A DNA stretch of 64,000 nt from Lachnospiraceae bacterium (lineage in GTDB: Bacteria > Bacillota > Clostridia > Lachnospirales > Lachnospiraceae): positions 22,876 through 86,875 of the forward strand of contig JAFZUW010000026.1 of assembly GCA_017618195.1 (NCBI GenBank), written 5' to 3'. Below the pieces are notes generated by a model. It did not search any database and was not told the origin of the DNA. It worked only from the letters and a program-made list of their open reading frames with translations. The translations under genes and the position numbers were made by a program. Positions 41,583 through 51,257 of the stretch are shown here, piece by piece. Position 1 is the first letter of the stretch; each line of letters begins with the position of its first letter.

Positions 41583-42470
41583 ATGGAAGAGTGCATCGGA
41601 AAGATTATGAAGGGAGTCGGAGGACTCTACGAAGTGTATGTGGAAGACCTTGGTCCGGTCGAGTGCCGGGCCAAGGGCATTTTACGATATAACGACATTA
41701 AGCCGCTGATCGGCGACAATGTAAGGCTTACGATACTGGACCGTAAGGAACGTACCGGAAACCTGACGGAGGTTCTTCCGAGGCGCAATGCGCTTGTACG
41801 TCCTGCGGTTGCCAACGTAGACCAGGCAATGGTCGTATTTGCCGTAAAAGAACCGGAGCCGCACCTCAATCTGCTGGACCGGTTTCTCCTTTTGATGGCA
41901 AAGGAGCATGTGCCCGTGATCATCTGCTTCAATAAGACCGACAAAGCAGGCGACGGAGACGTCATGAAGCTGCAGTCGATCTACCGCGGAAGCGGGTGCA
42001 AGGTGCTGTTTACAGACGCACTGGATCCGGAGACGATGAAACCGGTGCTCATTGAGCTGCTCGGAAAGACGACCGTGCTTGCCGGGCCTTCGGGCGTCGG
42101 CAAATCGACGATCATGAACGTTGTGCAGCCCAGTGCCGGAATGGAAACCGGCGGGCTCAGCAGCAAGATCATGCGGGGCAAGAATACGACGAGGCACTCG
42201 CAGTTAAACTACGTGACGAGAGAAACGTATCTGTGCGATACGCCGGGATTCAGTTCCCTGTTTCTGCCGGATGTCGAGCCGGAGGAACTGGCGGAGCTGT
42301 ATCCGGAATTTGCCGGAAAGAAGGAGTTATGCCGTTTTCCGGACTGCGTGCACCGCAGGGAGCCCGGGTGTGCGGTAAAGGAAGCCGTCGAGGCAGGAGA
42401 GATTTCTGCGGAGCGGTATAAGAATTATAATCTTTTGTTTGAAGAACTGGCAGGTAAGAAAAAATGGTAA
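41583..42470 (+). CDS. rsgA: Ribosome small-subunit biogenesis GTPase RsgA
   Basis: A 295-residue circularly permuted GTPase that checks late 30S maturation. The N-terminal OB fold (KIMKGVGGLYEVYVEDLGPVECRAKG) is followed by NVDQAMVVFAVKEPEPHLNLLDRFLLL and the permuted G motifs FNKTD (G4), AGPSGVGKSTIMN (G1) and DTPGFSSL (G3). The zinc site is CRFPDCVHRREPGC. It starts 12 bp after prkC and is followed by rpe, matching the usual clostridial order. The start has little ribosome-site sequence (CCGGGA). Confidence 0.95.
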   Translation: MEECIGKIMKGVGGLYEVYVEDLGPVECRAKGILRYNDIKPLIGDNVRLTILDRKERTGNLTEVLPRRNALVRPAVANVDQAMVVFAVKEPEPHLNLLDRFLLLMAKEHVPVIICFNKTDKAGDGDVMKLQSIYRGSGCKVLFTDALDPETMKPVLIELLGKTTVLAGPSGVGKSTIMNVVQPSAGMETGGLSSKIMRGKNTTRHSQLNYVTRETYLCDTPGFSSLFLPDVEPEELAELYPEFAGKKELCRFPDCVHRREPGCAVKEAVEAGEISAERYKNYNLLFEELAGKKKW

Positions 42471-42589
42471 CGGTTTCGGCCGTACCGTAAGAAGAAAAAA
42501 CGGCAGCGGCGCGGCCGGACCGTATGAAGCAGGCAGGAGAATACGGCAGTAACGGTACCGTATGAGACTTCCTGCGGCAGGGGATGAAT

Positions 42590-43264
42590 ATGAAAACGAA
42601 ACGGGTAAACAGATTATCACCGTCCATTCTGGCGGCGGATTTCAACATTTTAGGGGAGCAGATTGCCGCGGTAAAGGAAGGCGGAGCCGAATTCCTTCAC
42701 TTTGACGTGATGGACGGAATGTTCGTACCGAGCATCAGTTTCGGTATCCCGGTGCTTGAGAGCATCCGGAAGAAGACCGATCTGTTTCTGGACGTGCACC
42801 TGATGGTTCAGGAGCCGGTCCGTTATGTGCAGGCATTTGCCGACGCCGGAGCGGATCTGATCAACGTGCACTACGAAGCGTGCGAAGACCTACCTGCGAC
42901 GCTTGAGGCAATCCGTCAAACCGGTAAGAAGGTCGGCATTACGATCAAGCCGAAGACGCCCGTATCGGTCCTTTCCGATTATATCGAGAAGGTTGACCTG
43001 ATCCTGATGATGTCGGTAGAGCCCGGATTCGGCGGACAGAAGTTCATCCCGGAGACGATGGACCGTCTGCGCGAGCTTCGCGCCATGATCAATAAGAGTA
43101 AGAAGCAGCCGCTTTTAGAGGTGGACGGAGGCATTACGCTTCAAAACGTCGCGGACGTTCTCGAGGCGGGAGCGGACACGATCGTAGCGGGCAGCGCGGT
43201 ATTCCGCGGCGATGTTACGGCGCAGGTGAAAGCGTTTCTGAAGATTCTTTCGTCCGCCCGTTAG
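42590..43264 (+). CDS. rpe: Ribulose-phosphate 3-epimerase
   Basis: A 224-residue TIM-barrel enzyme of the pentose phosphate pathway that interconverts ribulose 5-phosphate and xylulose 5-phosphate. LSPSILAADFNILGEQI, FLHFDVMDGMFVPSISFG (metal His and Asp), DVHLMVQEP, MMSVEPGFGGQKFIPETM and LEVDGGITLQNV are the family signatures. ATG 42590 is preferred over 42584 because CAGGGG lies 6 nt upstream. The 113 bp after rsgA contain short complementary CGGTACCGTA words but no clear element. Confidence 0.96.
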   Translation: MKTKRVNRLSPSILAADFNILGEQIAAVKEGGAEFLHFDVMDGMFVPSISFGIPVLESIRKKTDLFLDVHLMVQEPVRYVQAFADAGADLINVHYEACEDLPATLEAIRQTGKKVGITIKPKTPVSVLSDYIEKVDLILMMSVEPGFGGQKFIPETMDRLRELRAMINKSKKQPLLEVDGGITLQNVADVLEAGADTIVAGSAVFRGDVTAQVKAFLKILSSAR

Positions 43265-43390
43265 GAGCGGATTGAAAGCGCCTGAAGATATAGCCGCGGA
43301 AGCGGTTAACACCCTCGGCGGGCAGCCGTTTAGAGCGGAATAAAGCATTGTTGAATAGCCGTAAAGGCTTCAAGGAGGATATATTCAGTT

Positions 43391-44488
43391 ATGAAATTAG
43401 GCATTGTCGGACTTCCCAATGTCGGGAAGAGCACACTTTTCAATTGTCTCACAAAGGCGGGAGCGGAATCGGCGAACTATCCGTTCTGCACGATCGATCC
43501 GAACGTCGGCGTGGTAACGGTTCCGGACGAGCGTCTCGGCGTTCTGACGGAAATGTACCAGTCGAAGCGGACCATCCCGGCCGTTGTGGAATTTGTCGAT
43601 ATCGCGGGACTTGTAAAGGGAGCCTCCAAAGGTGAGGGTCTCGGAAACCAGTTCCTTTCGCATATCCGTGAGACCGATGCCATCGTGCATGTGGTACGGT
43701 GCTTCGAAGATTCCAACATTATCCATGTGGACGGAAGCGTCGATCCGCTCCGCGACATTGAGACCATCAATCTCGAGCTGATCTTCGCGGATATGGAGAC
43801 GATCGAGAGAAGAATCGCAAAGGTTTCGAAGGGCGCGAGCTACGACAAGACACAGGCGAAAGAATATGAGATGCTTAAGAAACTGAAGGAACTGCTCGAA
43901 AACGGCGAGAAGGCAAGCGCTTACGAGACCGATGACGAGGATGAGGCCGGCTGGCTTCGCGGTTATTCGCTTCTTACCCGTAAGCCCGTCATCTATGCGG
44001 CAAATGTGAGCGATGACGACATTGCGGACGACGGCGTGAACAACGAGCATGTGAAGAAGGTCCGCGCATTTGCCGAAAAGGAAGGCTCGGAAGTTTTCGT
44101 TGTATGCGCAAGACTTGAGGAAGAAATTGCCGAACTCGAGGAAGACGAGCGCAGAGAATTCTTAGAGGAGATGGGACTCAAGGAAGCAGGTCTTGAAAAG
44201 CTGATCCGCGCAAGCTATCATCTGCTCGGACTGATCAGCTTCTTAACGACCGGTCCCGACGAGACGAGAGCCTGGACGATTACGAAGGGTATGAAGGCTC
44301 CTCAGGCTGCCGGAAAGATTCATACCGATTTTGAGCGCGGATTTATCCGTGCAGAAGTTGTCGCATACGACGATCTGGTCGGCTGCGGCGGAATGCTTCA
44401 GGCAAAGGAAAAGGGACTTGTCCGTTCCGAAGGAAAGGAATATGTCGTTAAGGACGGAGACGTTATCCTGTTCCGTTTCAATGTGTAA
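43391..44488 (+). CDS. ychF: Redox-regulated ATPase YchF (OLA1 type)
   Basis: A 365-residue Obg-family protein that hydrolyses ATP rather than GTP and associates with ribosomes. [17 protein letters not shown] is the P-loop and [22 protein letters not shown] the G3 region. The G4 position reads YAANVSDDD, the altered motif that explains ATP preference. A coiled coil ([27 protein letters not shown]) and the C-terminal TGS domain ([26 protein letters not shown]) are complete. AAGGAGG lies 12 nt before the ATG. A small TTGAA-GCC/GGC-TTCAA hairpin (43351-43373) sits just before the ribosome site. Confidence 0.95.
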   Translation: MKLGIVGLPNVGKSTLFNCLTKAGAESANYPFCTIDPNVGVVTVPDERLGVLTEMYQSKRTIPAVVEFVDIAGLVKGASKGEGLGNQFLSHIRETDAIVHVVRCFEDSNIIHVDGSVDPLRDIETINLELIFADMETIERRIAKVSKGASYDKTQAKEYEMLKKLKELLENGEKASAYETDDEDEAGWLRGYSLLTRKPVIYAANVSDDDIADDGVNNEHVKKVRAFAEKEGSEVFVVCARLEEEIAELEEDERREFLEEMGLKEAGLEKLIRASYHLLGLISFLTTGPDETRAWTITKGMKAPQAAGKIHTDFERGFIRAEVVAYDDLVGCGGMLQAKEKGLVRSEGKEYVVKDGDVILFRFNV

Positions 44489-44500
44489 AGGGGGGCAAAT

Positions 44501-45472
44501 ATGAACGCATTGCTGAAATTCGGTGCGACGGATATCAATTTCCCGAATATCGGACTGTATCTGAAAAATGTTCCGGACGGGTTTACGGTATTCGGTTTTC
44601 GGATTGCACTGTACGGCATCTTTATCGGTCTTGGTATGATGCTCGGATATCTTGTTGCCGAGCGTACAGCCAAGAGAACCGGGCAGAACAGCGAACTGTA
44701 TCTCGATTTTACGATTGTTGCGATCATCATCGCCGTAGTCTGTGCGAGAATCTACTATGTCATATTCAACTGGAGCGCATTTTCCGAGAATCCGCTTTCC
44801 GTATTTAACATCCGAAGCGGCGGACTTGCGATATACGGCGGCGTGATCGGCGGCGTGGCAACGGCTATCGTGTTTGTTAAGATCAAGAAGCTGAACCTCG
44901 GTCAGTTTCTCGATACCGCGGTTGTCGGCCTGATCACCGGACAGGTGATCGGACGCTGGGGCAACTTCGTGAACCGCGAATGCTTCGGTACCTATACGAA
45001 CAGCCTTTTCGCGATGCAGGTGGACGTGCGCGATGCGTCTTACTGCTTTGATCCCGCCGCAAGCACGGAATATGTGAGAAACCTTTTCGCGGGGAAGCCG
45101 AAGGCGCTTGAGAACATCATGGAGATCCGCCATCATGTCATTACGCTTGAAAACGGACATAATTACATCCAGGTTCATCCGACGTTTTTATATGAGTCGA
45201 TGTGGAATCTGGTACTTCTGATCTTCCTGCTGATTCATACGAAGCACAAGAAATTCCACGGCGAGATTTTCTACCTGTACCTGATCGTTTACGGAATCGG
45301 AAGGTTCTGGATCGAAGGACTCCGGACCGACCAGTTGTTCCTGTTCAATACCGCAATCCCGGTTTCGCAGGCTCTGAGCGCGCTGCTTGTATGCCTCGGA
45401 CTCGTACTTTACATCATCGCCTTTATGAAGAAGCGCAAGGCGAAGGAGGAGACTCCCGCGGAAGCGCAGTAA
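44501..45472 (+). CDS. lgt: Prolipoprotein diacylglyceryl transferase
   Basis: A 323-residue integral membrane enzyme that attaches diacylglycerol to the lipobox Cys. Seven hydrophobic segments are apparent. Conserved stretches: FRIALYGIFIGLGMMLGYL, ARIYYVIF, GGLAIYGGVIGG, GQVIGRWGNFVNRECFG (with the essential Arg and Asn), HPTFLYESMWNL and RFWIEGLRTDQLF. It would mature the lipoproteins encoded in this window (serpins 2 and 3, the DUF885 protein). GGGGGG sits before the ATG and the gene follows ychF by 12 bp. A strong terminator ends the unit. Confidence 0.95.
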   Translation: MNALLKFGATDINFPNIGLYLKNVPDGFTVFGFRIALYGIFIGLGMMLGYLVAERTAKRTGQNSELYLDFTIVAIIIAVVCARIYYVIFNWSAFSENPLSVFNIRSGGLAIYGGVIGGVATAIVFVKIKKLNLGQFLDTAVVGLITGQVIGRWGNFVNRECFGTYTNSLFAMQVDVRDASYCFDPAASTEYVRNLFAGKPKALENIMEIRHHVITLENGHNYIQVHPTFLYESMWNLVLLIFLLIHTKHKKFHGEIFYLYLIVYGIGRFWIEGLRTDQLFLFNTAIPVSQALSALLVCLGLVLYIIAFMKKRKAKEETPAEAQ

Positions 45473-45557
45473 AACGGAGTTTATCCCCGGATTCGCACCG
45501 GAAAATGTGCCCCCGCACGGGAGCGCAGCACCGGATCAACACAATTTGACCTTTGTA

Positions 45558-45593
45558 AGAGCTGTTGCCGACTACGGCAGCGGCTCTTTTTTT
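45558..45593 (+). terminator. Intrinsic terminator of ychF-lgt
   Basis: AGAGCTGTTGCCG (45558-45570) pairs over 13 bp with CGGCAGCGGCTCT (45575-45587) around ACTA, followed by seven T. The DNA from here to the mraZ promoter is AT-rich and otherwise empty. Confidence 0.92.
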
Positions 45594-45719
45594 GTGTCAT
45601 TTTCCGGAAAAACCGGGTCGGAAGCCGTTTTCAGACACAATTCCGGTCGAAAATCGTCCCGGCGGGACCGATTTCACAAAAAAATCGAACAAAAAATTAA
45701 GAAAATGTTAAAAAAACTC

Positions 45720-45748
45720 TTGCATTTTGATTTCGAGGTCTGTATAGT
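45720..45748 (+). promoter_or_regulatory. Promoter of the division cluster
   Basis: TTGCAT (45720-45725) and TATAGT (45743-45748), 17-bp spacer, with TG directly before the -10. The predicted start is near 45755. Confidence 0.8.
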
Positions 45749-45752
45749 AAAG

Positions 45753-45783
45753 TTGTGGAGCAAAATGGATGGAAATTCCACAA
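45753..45783. promoter_or_regulatory. Inverted repeat in the mraZ leader (candidate MraZ operator)
   Basis: TTGTGGA (45753-45759) and TCCACAA (45777-45783) are a perfect 7-bp inverted repeat overlapping the expected transcript start. Purine-rich words AAAGTTGTGG, AAAATGGATGG and AAAGTGGTG recur between 45749 and 45801, resembling the repeated AAAGTG-type boxes reported for MraZ in some Firmicutes relatives. Confidence 0.4.
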
Positions 45784-45805
45784 AAATGATACAAAGTGGT
45801 GTGAG

Positions 45806-46240
45806 ATGAACAGACTTGCCGGAAAATACGAGCATACGATTGATGCGAAGGGGCGCATCATAGTTCCCTCCAAGATTCGTGAAGGACTTGGGGATTCTTT
45901 TATTGTGACGCTCGGACTGGACGGCTGCCTGTACATTTTCTCCGACGACGGATGGGATAAGTTTTCCGAACAGCTCGAAGGGCTGCCCGGAACAAAGGAA
46001 ATCCGGCAGATCAAACGTTACTTCATGGCAAACGCAGCACACTGCGATATCGATAAGCAGGGCCGAACGCTCGTACCCGCACCGCTTCGCGAGAAGGCGG
46101 GTATTGATAAGGAAGTCGTTCTTGTCGGCATGATCGATAAGGTAGAGCTGTGGAGCAAGGAACGCTTTGACGCTCAGGATAATTTCGATTCGATAGACGA
46201 AGCCGCGGAAAACCTCAGTGCTCTCGGTGTAAGTTTCTGA
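45806..46240 (+). CDS. mraZ: Transcriptional regulator MraZ
   Basis: A 144-residue protein with two AbrB-like half-domains, each with the DxxxR signature: [13 protein letters not shown] and [17 protein letters not shown] 45806 gives the expected [17 protein letters not shown]; the frame runs back to 45755, upstream of or at the transcription start. MraZ binds repeats in its own promoter and represses the division and wall cluster; candidate repeats lie directly upstream. It heads the cluster in nearly all bacteria. The ribosome site is GGTGTGAG, weaker than those of its neighbours. Confidence 0.95.
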   Translation: MNRLAGKYEHTIDAKGRIIVPSKIREGLGDSFIVTLGLDGCLYIFSDDGWDKFSEQLEGLPGTKEIRQIKRYFMANAAHCDIDKQGRTLVPAPLREKAGIDKEVVLVGMIDKVELWSKERFDAQDNFDSIDEAAENLSALGVSF

Positions 46241-46250
46241 GGAGGACGTT

Positions 46251-47186
46251 ATGGGAGAGTTTAAACACTATTCCGTAATGCTTTCGGAGACCATCGAAGG
46301 GCTTGCGGTTAAGCCGGACGGGATCTATGTGGATGGTACATTAGGGGGAGCGGGTCATTCCTCGGTAATTGCATCAAAGCTTACGACGGGACGCCTCATC
46401 GGGATTGACCAGGATGGGGATGCGATCGAAGCGGCAACCAAGAGGCTTTGTCCGTATAAAGAAAGAGTTACCATCGTCCGTGACAATTACGAACACATTC
46501 CTGAAGTTCTCGACACGCTCGGGATCGGACAGGTAAACGGAATATTGCTGGACCTCGGTGTTTCCTCGTATCAGCTTGATACGGCGGAAAGGGGTTTCTC
46601 CTACATGGCGGATGCGCCGCTTGACATGCGCATGGACGACCGGATGGAGAAGACCGCCGGAGACATCGTAAACGGGTACAGCGAGACGGAATTGTTTCAT
46701 ATCATCCGTGACTACGGAGAGGATTCGTTCGCGAAGAACATTGCCAAGCACATTGTACAGAAACGGGCTGAGAAGCCGATCAAAACGACCGGCGAGCTCG
46801 CAGAGATAATCAAACAGTCCATTCCGGCCAAACTCCGCATGACAGGCGGACATCCGGCGAAGAGAACCTTTCAGGCAATCCGGATTGAACTGAACAGAGA
46901 ATTACAGGTGCTTTCGGATTCCTTAAACGGAATGATCGAGAGGTTGGCACCCGGGGGGAGGCTTTGTATCATAACCTTCCATTCATTAGAAGACCGAATC
47001 GTAAAAAACGCCTTTAAAAAGGCGGAGAACCCCTGCATTTGCCCGCCCGGACTTCCGGTTTGCGTATGCGGCAGGAAGCCGAGCGGCAAAATCATCACGA
47101 AACATCCGATCCTTCCGGGGGAGGATGAATTGGAGCAGAACAGCAGATCAAAGAGCGCGAAACTCAGAATTTTCGAGAAATATTAA
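46251..47186 (+). CDS. rsmH: 16S rRNA (cytosine-1402-N4)-methyltransferase RsmH
   Basis: A 311-residue methyltransferase (MraW). [37 protein letters not shown] contains the SAM loop; [31 protein letters not shown] is the family signature; the end has [16 protein letters not shown] and [13 protein letters not shown]. It N4-methylates C1402 in the decoding centre. GAGGAGG precedes the ATG. It follows mraZ by 10 bp, as in the standard cluster. Confidence 0.96.
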   Translation: MGEFKHYSVMLSETIEGLAVKPDGIYVDGTLGGAGHSSVIASKLTTGRLIGIDQDGDAIEAATKRLCPYKERVTIVRDNYEHIPEVLDTLGIGQVNGILLDLGVSSYQLDTAERGFSYMADAPLDMRMDDRMEKTAGDIVNGYSETELFHIIRDYGEDSFAKNIAKHIVQKRAEKPIKTTGELAEIIKQSIPAKLRMTGGHPAKRTFQAIRIELNRELQVLSDSLNGMIERLAPGGRLCIITFHSLEDRIVKNAFKKAENPCICPPGLPVCVCGRKPSGKIITKHPILPGEDELEQNSRSKSAKLRIFEKY

Positions 47187-47198
47187 GGAGGCGTCGTC

Positions 47199-47762
47199 AT
47201 GGCAGCGCACAATCAGAAAAAAGATTATAAAAACAGTGTTGACAGATTGAGAAAGCAAGCCTATATTGACGGTAGCACCGCGCGTAAGATCGCATATCGC
47301 CCGGAGGAAACGCCGGATCAGATAACAGAACAGCAGACCAAGCCGCGCAGAGAAGTCGATCACAGACCTCTCGTCGGTTTCCGCAGAAGCATGGACCTTT
47401 TCTCCATCACCGTAGCTTGCCTGTTCCTCGGATTCCTCGGCTTAATGATGGTTCGTTTCCTTTCCGTGAACGCACAGATCACGGAGATCAATAAGGAGAT
47501 CACTTCTCTGAATAAGGAATACGAAGCAGTCCGCGGCGAGAACGATTCTCTTTTATTCGATATCGCAGACGATATCAACTTGAACGAAGTATTTCAGATT
47601 GCAGTCGCAGAACTGCACATGGTATATCCGAATAAGAACCAGGTTGTTGAGTTTAAGAGTGTTGCAGACGGATACGTAAGACAGTATACCGACGTTCCGG
47701 AAGCAGCCGATGAGGGAGATGTGGACGCGGTTACCGAGGTACTTCGCCGTCTGATGAGATAA
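47199..47762 (+). CDS. FtsL/DivIC-like septum protein
   Basis: A 187-residue bitopic protein at the ftsL position. About 65 basic cytoplasmic residues precede one membrane helix (LFSITVACLFLGFLGLMMVRFL), then a coiled coil (NAQITEINKEITSLNKEYEAVRGENDSLLFDI) and a short acidic tail ending VTEVLRRLMR. FtsL proteins are poorly conserved, so the call rests on topology and on position between rsmH and the division transpeptidase. The coiled coil would pair with a DivIC partner and with FtsQ and recruit FtsW-PBP. The N-terminus is longer than usual. AAGGAGG ribosome site, 12 bp after rsmH. Confidence 0.82.
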   Translation: MAAHNQKKDYKNSVDRLRKQAYIDGSTARKIAYRPEETPDQITEQQTKPRREVDHRPLVGFRRSMDLFSITVACLFLGFLGLMMVRFLSVNAQITEINKEITSLNKEYEAVRGENDSLLFDIADDINLNEVFQIAVAELHMVYPNKNQVVEFKSVADGYVRQYTDVPEAADEGDVDAVTEVLRRLMR

Positions 47763-47796
47763 TCTTTAGACAGGCGGACGGAAGGGGACACACATT

Positions 47797-49722
47797 ATGG
47801 CTGGTAATACCGAAACAAGGACGGCATCAGCCCGTCTGAATAAGAAAAAGAAAATTTTCACACGCAAAATGCAAGCAAGATTTCTGCTTGTATTTTGCGT
47901 TGTTTTTGTAATGTTTCTCGTATTGGCCTTCCGCATCCTGTTTTTGAGGCAGCGGCACGGCGTGGATTACACGAATGCGGTATTGAGCCATCAGAGCTAC
48001 GTCAATACGAACATTCCGTATGAGCGCGGAAGAATTCTGGACCGGAACGGAGCGGTACTTGCCAAGAACGTCGTAACCTACAATGTTATTCTCGATCCGA
48101 GCGTGGTAAACGCGAACAACGGAATGTATGTGGAGCCGACAGTCGAGGCAATCACGAAGGCGTTCAACCTTACCGCCCAGGACATCCGTGACATCTTAAA
48201 GGAAAATCCGAAAAGCGCATACATCATCCTTCTGAAGGACCGTTCCTATGAGGAAGTCCGCAAGTTCAAAGAACTTCAGGAGGCCAATCACAAGCTCGTA
48301 AAGGGCGTCTGGTTTGAGACGATCTTTACCCGGGTATATCCGTACGGAAGCCTTGCTTCGCACGTAGTCGGATTTGTCAACAGCGACCAGTCGACCGGCG
48401 CCGGGATTGAATTCCAGTACAACAAGTACCTGACCGGCAAGTCGGGACGGGAGAGCGGCTATTACGACGAAGAATTAAATCTGATCAAGAAAACATGGCC
48501 GGCGGAGGACGGAGACACGATCTATTCGACGATCGACGTTGCCGTACAGACCGCCGTTGAGAAGAATATCCGGCAGTTCAATCAGGAAATGGGCTGCAAG
48601 AACATCGGCGTTATCGTAATGAACCCGAATAACGGCGAGATTTACGCGATGGCGAGCAACGAGGGCTTCGATCTGAACGAACCCCGAGATCTGAAGGGAT
48701 TTGTCTCCGAGGAGGAACTCGCAACGCTTGACGAGAACGGAAAAGTCACCAAATTAAACGAGATGTGGAAGAATTTCTGCATCAGCTATACGTTCGAACC
48801 CGGTTCCACCTTCAAATGTATCACGGTTGCCGCGGCGCTTGAGGAAGGCATTGCGACACCGGAAAGCAAATACAACTGCAAGGGTGTTCTGGAGCTGGAC
48901 CGTTACAAGATCCACTGCAACAACCGGAGCGGTCACGGAGATCTGACGCTTGAGCAGTCGCTGATGCGCTCCTGCAACATGGCAATGATCCAGATTGCAA
49001 ACGATGTCGGCAGAACGACGTTCCGTACGTATCAGGATCGTTTCGGCTTCGGCTTCAAGACCGGAATCGACCTTCCGGGTGAAGAGAAAGGTATCGTTGT
49101 CGACAAGGCAAATCTGAACGAAGTAGAACTCGCGACCAGCAGTTTCGGCCAGGGCTTTAACGTGACGATGATCCAGATGGCTGCCGCATACAGCTCGATC
49201 ATCAACGGCGGATATTATTATACGCCTCACGTTGTAAAGAAGATCGTGAATCCTTACGGCGCGACCGTATACGAAGCAAATAATACGATTTCGGCCCGGA
49301 CGGTTTCGAAGTCCACGACCGAATTCATGCGTAAGGCGACATACGAAACGGTTGTAAGCGGTACCGCTACACCGGCCAAGGTAAAAGGATATCTGGTCGG
49401 CGGAAAGACCGGAACGGCACAGAAGGGTGCCCGTCAGGAAGAGGTTACCGATAACAAATACATCGTTTCCTTTATCGGAAGCGTGCCCGCGGACAATCCG
49501 CAGGTTGTCATTTATGTCGTTATCGATGAGGTTAATTCCGAAACGCTTTACAACTCCAGCAAGCCCGCAACGACGCTTACTTCATCAATCCTGAAGGAAA
49601 TCCTGCCGCACCTCGGACTGTATCCGTCGGACGGCGAGATCGACTACGGCGTGGACATCCCCGCAGAGCAGGCGGAAGACGATCACGGCGCGAAGATTGA
49701 AGAAGTGAAAGAGAAGGAATAA
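47797..49722 (+). CDS. Division transpeptidase, class B penicillin-binding protein (FtsI/PBP2b type)
   Basis: A 641-residue protein with a short cytoplasmic basic segment, one membrane helix (FLLVFCVVFVMFLVLAFRILF), the pedestal domain (NIPYERGRILDRNGAVLAKNV) and the transpeptidase domain. Active-site motifs: STFK at 337-340, SCN at 392-394 and KTG at 537-539. No PASTA repeats follow, which separates it from SpoVD and PBP2x and fits a vegetative septal enzyme cross-linking new peptidoglycan. The C-terminus is acidic. It follows the FtsL-like gene by 34 bp with AAGGGG. In many relatives mraY comes next; here a 143-bp gap leads to murD. Confidence 0.93.
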   Translation: MAGNTETRTASARLNKKKKIFTRKMQARFLLVFCVVFVMFLVLAFRILFLRQRHGVDYTNAVLSHQSYVNTNIPYERGRILDRNGAVLAKNVVTYNVILDPSVVNANNGMYVEPTVEAITKAFNLTAQDIRDILKENPKSAYIILLKDRSYEEVRKFKELQEANHKLVKGVWFETIFTRVYPYGSLASHVVGFVNSDQSTGAGIEFQYNKYLTGKSGRESGYYDEELNLIKKTWPAEDGDTIYSTIDVAVQTAVEKNIRQFNQEMGCKNIGVIVMNPNNGEIYAMASNEGFDLNEPRDLKGFVSEEELATLDENGKVTKLNEMWKNFCISYTFEPGSTFKCITVAAALEEGIATPESKYNCKGVLELDRYKIHCNNRSGHGDLTLEQSLMRSCNMAMIQIANDVGRTTFRTYQDRFGFGFKTGIDLPGEEKGIVVDKANLNEVELATSSFGQGFNVTMIQMAAAYSSIINGGYYYTPHVVKKIVNPYGATVYEANNTISARTVSKSTTEFMRKATYETVVSGTATPAKVKGYLVGGKTGTAQKGARQEEVTDNKYIVSFIGSVPADNPQVVIYVVIDEVNSETLYNSSKPATTLTSSILKEILPHLGLYPSDGEIDYGVDIPAEQAEDDHGAKIEEVKEKE

Positions 49723-49763
49723 CCGGGCGGTCCGCTTTACGGCGCGTCCGAAGACCGGATAAA

Positions 49764-49800
49764 ACATCGTTCCGCCCTGCGGCGGGACGCGGAAAATGTT
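49764..49800. other. Hairpin in the pbp-murD gap
   Basis: Outer arms ACAT/ATGT, plus TCCGCC-CTGC-GGCGGGA inside, form a folded segment of about 37 nt in the 143-bp gap. There is no T-run. It marks the place where mraY is found in related clusters. Confidence 0.4.
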
Positions 49801-49865
49801 CCGCTAAACGCAGGAACAAGTACCTAAAACATTAACGAACCGTGCATCACGGAAGAGGAGACAAA

Positions 49866-51227
49866 ATGGAACTCAAGGATAAGAAGGTTGTCATCATCGG
49901 AGCAGGTAAGAGCGGCATTTCCGCTGCAAAGCTTTTGATCGGGGAAGACGCCGACATTACGGTGTATGACGGAAATGCCCAGCTTGATACGGCTGCGCTT
50001 CGTGAAAAACTCGGGGAAGGCTTCCGCGGACAGATCGTAACGGGAGACTATCCGAAGGAACTCGAAGAGAAGACGGAGCTTGTGATCATCAGCCCAGGCG
50101 TTCCTTCCGATTTGGATTTCATTGAACGTATGAGAAACAAAGGCATTCCGATCTGGGGAGAGGTGGAGCTTGCTTACCGCTTCGCCAAAGGACGCCTGAT
50201 CGCCGTTACCGGTACGAACGGAAAGACGACTACGACGGCGCTTACCGGCGAGATCATGAAACTGTATTTCGAGAAGGTTTTCGTGGTCGGAAACATCGGA
50301 ACCCCTTATACCGATTTTGCGAAAGAGATGACCGACGAGAGCGTTACGGTTGCCGAAATGAGCAGCTTCCAGCTTGAGTCGATTGAAGAGTTTCATCCGT
50401 GCGTCAGCATGATCTTAAACATCACGCCGGACCACCTGAACCGCCATCATACGATGGAAGCGTATACGGACGCCAAATTCAACATCGCGCGGAACCAGAC
50501 TCCCGGCGAAGTATGCATCCTCAATTACGAGGACGAGAGACTCCGTGCCGAGGCCGAGAAGCTTCATACGAAGATCTTCTGGTTCAGCAGCACAAGAGTG
50601 CTTCGCAGAGGACTTTATGTTTCCGGCGACAACATCATCTATAATGACGGCATGAAAGAGGAAATCGTCATCAACGTGCATGAGATGAACATCATCGGAA
50701 AGCACAATTATGAGAATGCGATGGCTGCCGTAGCCGCCGGCATTTCCATGAAGATCCCGATGGATCTGATCCGTGAGGCATTGCGGAATTTCGTTGCGGT
50801 AGAGCACCGGATCGAATATACCGCGACAAAACACGGCGTTATGTATTATAATGATTCCAAGGGAACGAACCCCGACGCTTCGATCCAGGCGGTTCGCGCC
50901 ATGACGAGGCCGACGCTTCTGATCGGCGGCGGCTACGACAAAGGCTCTTCGTACGAAGAGTGGATCGCCGAATTCCCGGGCAAGGTTAAGACGCTTATCC
51001 TGATGGGACAGACGGCCGACAAGATCGAACAGACCGCGCGCCGCATGGGATTTGAGAACATCGTTCGTGTGAATTCCATGGAAGAAGCAGTGCATTACTG
51101 TTATGAGCACTCCGTGCCCGGAGACGCCGTTTTGCTGTCTCCCTGCTGTGCAAGCTGGGGCATGTTCAAGAACTATGAGGAACGCGGCGAAATCTTTAAA
51201 ACGCTTGTACGCGCGCTTCCCGAATAA
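49866..51227 (+). CDS. murD: UDP-N-acetylmuramoyl-L-alanine--D-glutamate ligase
   Basis: A 453-residue Mur ligase adding D-glutamate to UDP-MurNAc-L-Ala. ATG 49866 follows GGAAGAGGAG; an in-frame ATG at 49842 lacks a ribosome site. Domain 1: KKVVIIGAGKSGISAAKLL and VIISPGVPSD. Domain 2: IAVTGTNGKTTTTALTGEIM and AEMSSFQLESIEEFHPCVSMILNITPDHLNRHHTMEAY. Domain 3: YYNDSKGTNPDASIQAVRAM, LIGGGYDKGSSYEEW and LLSPCCASWGMFKNYEERGEIFKTLV. All conserved. Followed 30 bp later by ftsW. Confidence 0.96.
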   Translation: MELKDKKVVIIGAGKSGISAAKLLIGEDADITVYDGNAQLDTAALREKLGEGFRGQIVTGDYPKELEEKTELVIISPGVPSDLDFIERMRNKGIPIWGEVELAYRFAKGRLIAVTGTNGKTTTTALTGEIMKLYFEKVFVVGNIGTPYTDFAKEMTDESVTVAEMSSFQLESIEEFHPCVSMILNITPDHLNRHHTMEAYTDAKFNIARNQTPGEVCILNYEDERLRAEAEKLHTKIFWFSSTRVLRRGLYVSGDNIIYNDGMKEEIVINVHEMNIIGKHNYENAMAAVAAGISMKIPMDLIREALRNFVAVEHRIEYTATKHGVMYYNDSKGTNPDASIQAVRAMTRPTLLIGGGYDKGSSYEEWIAEFPGKVKTLILMGQTADKIEQTARRMGFENIVRVNSMEEAVHYCYEHSVPGDAVLLSPCCASWGMFKNYEERGEIFKTLVRALPE

Positions 51228-51257
51228 AAGAAACTATGATGCAGTGAGGACGATACG

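Noticed and set aside
42471-42589. Repeated ACCGTATGA and CGGTACCGTA words between rsgA and rpe as a regulatory array
   Set aside because: Copies are short and irregularly placed, with no conserved spacing or hairpin of note.
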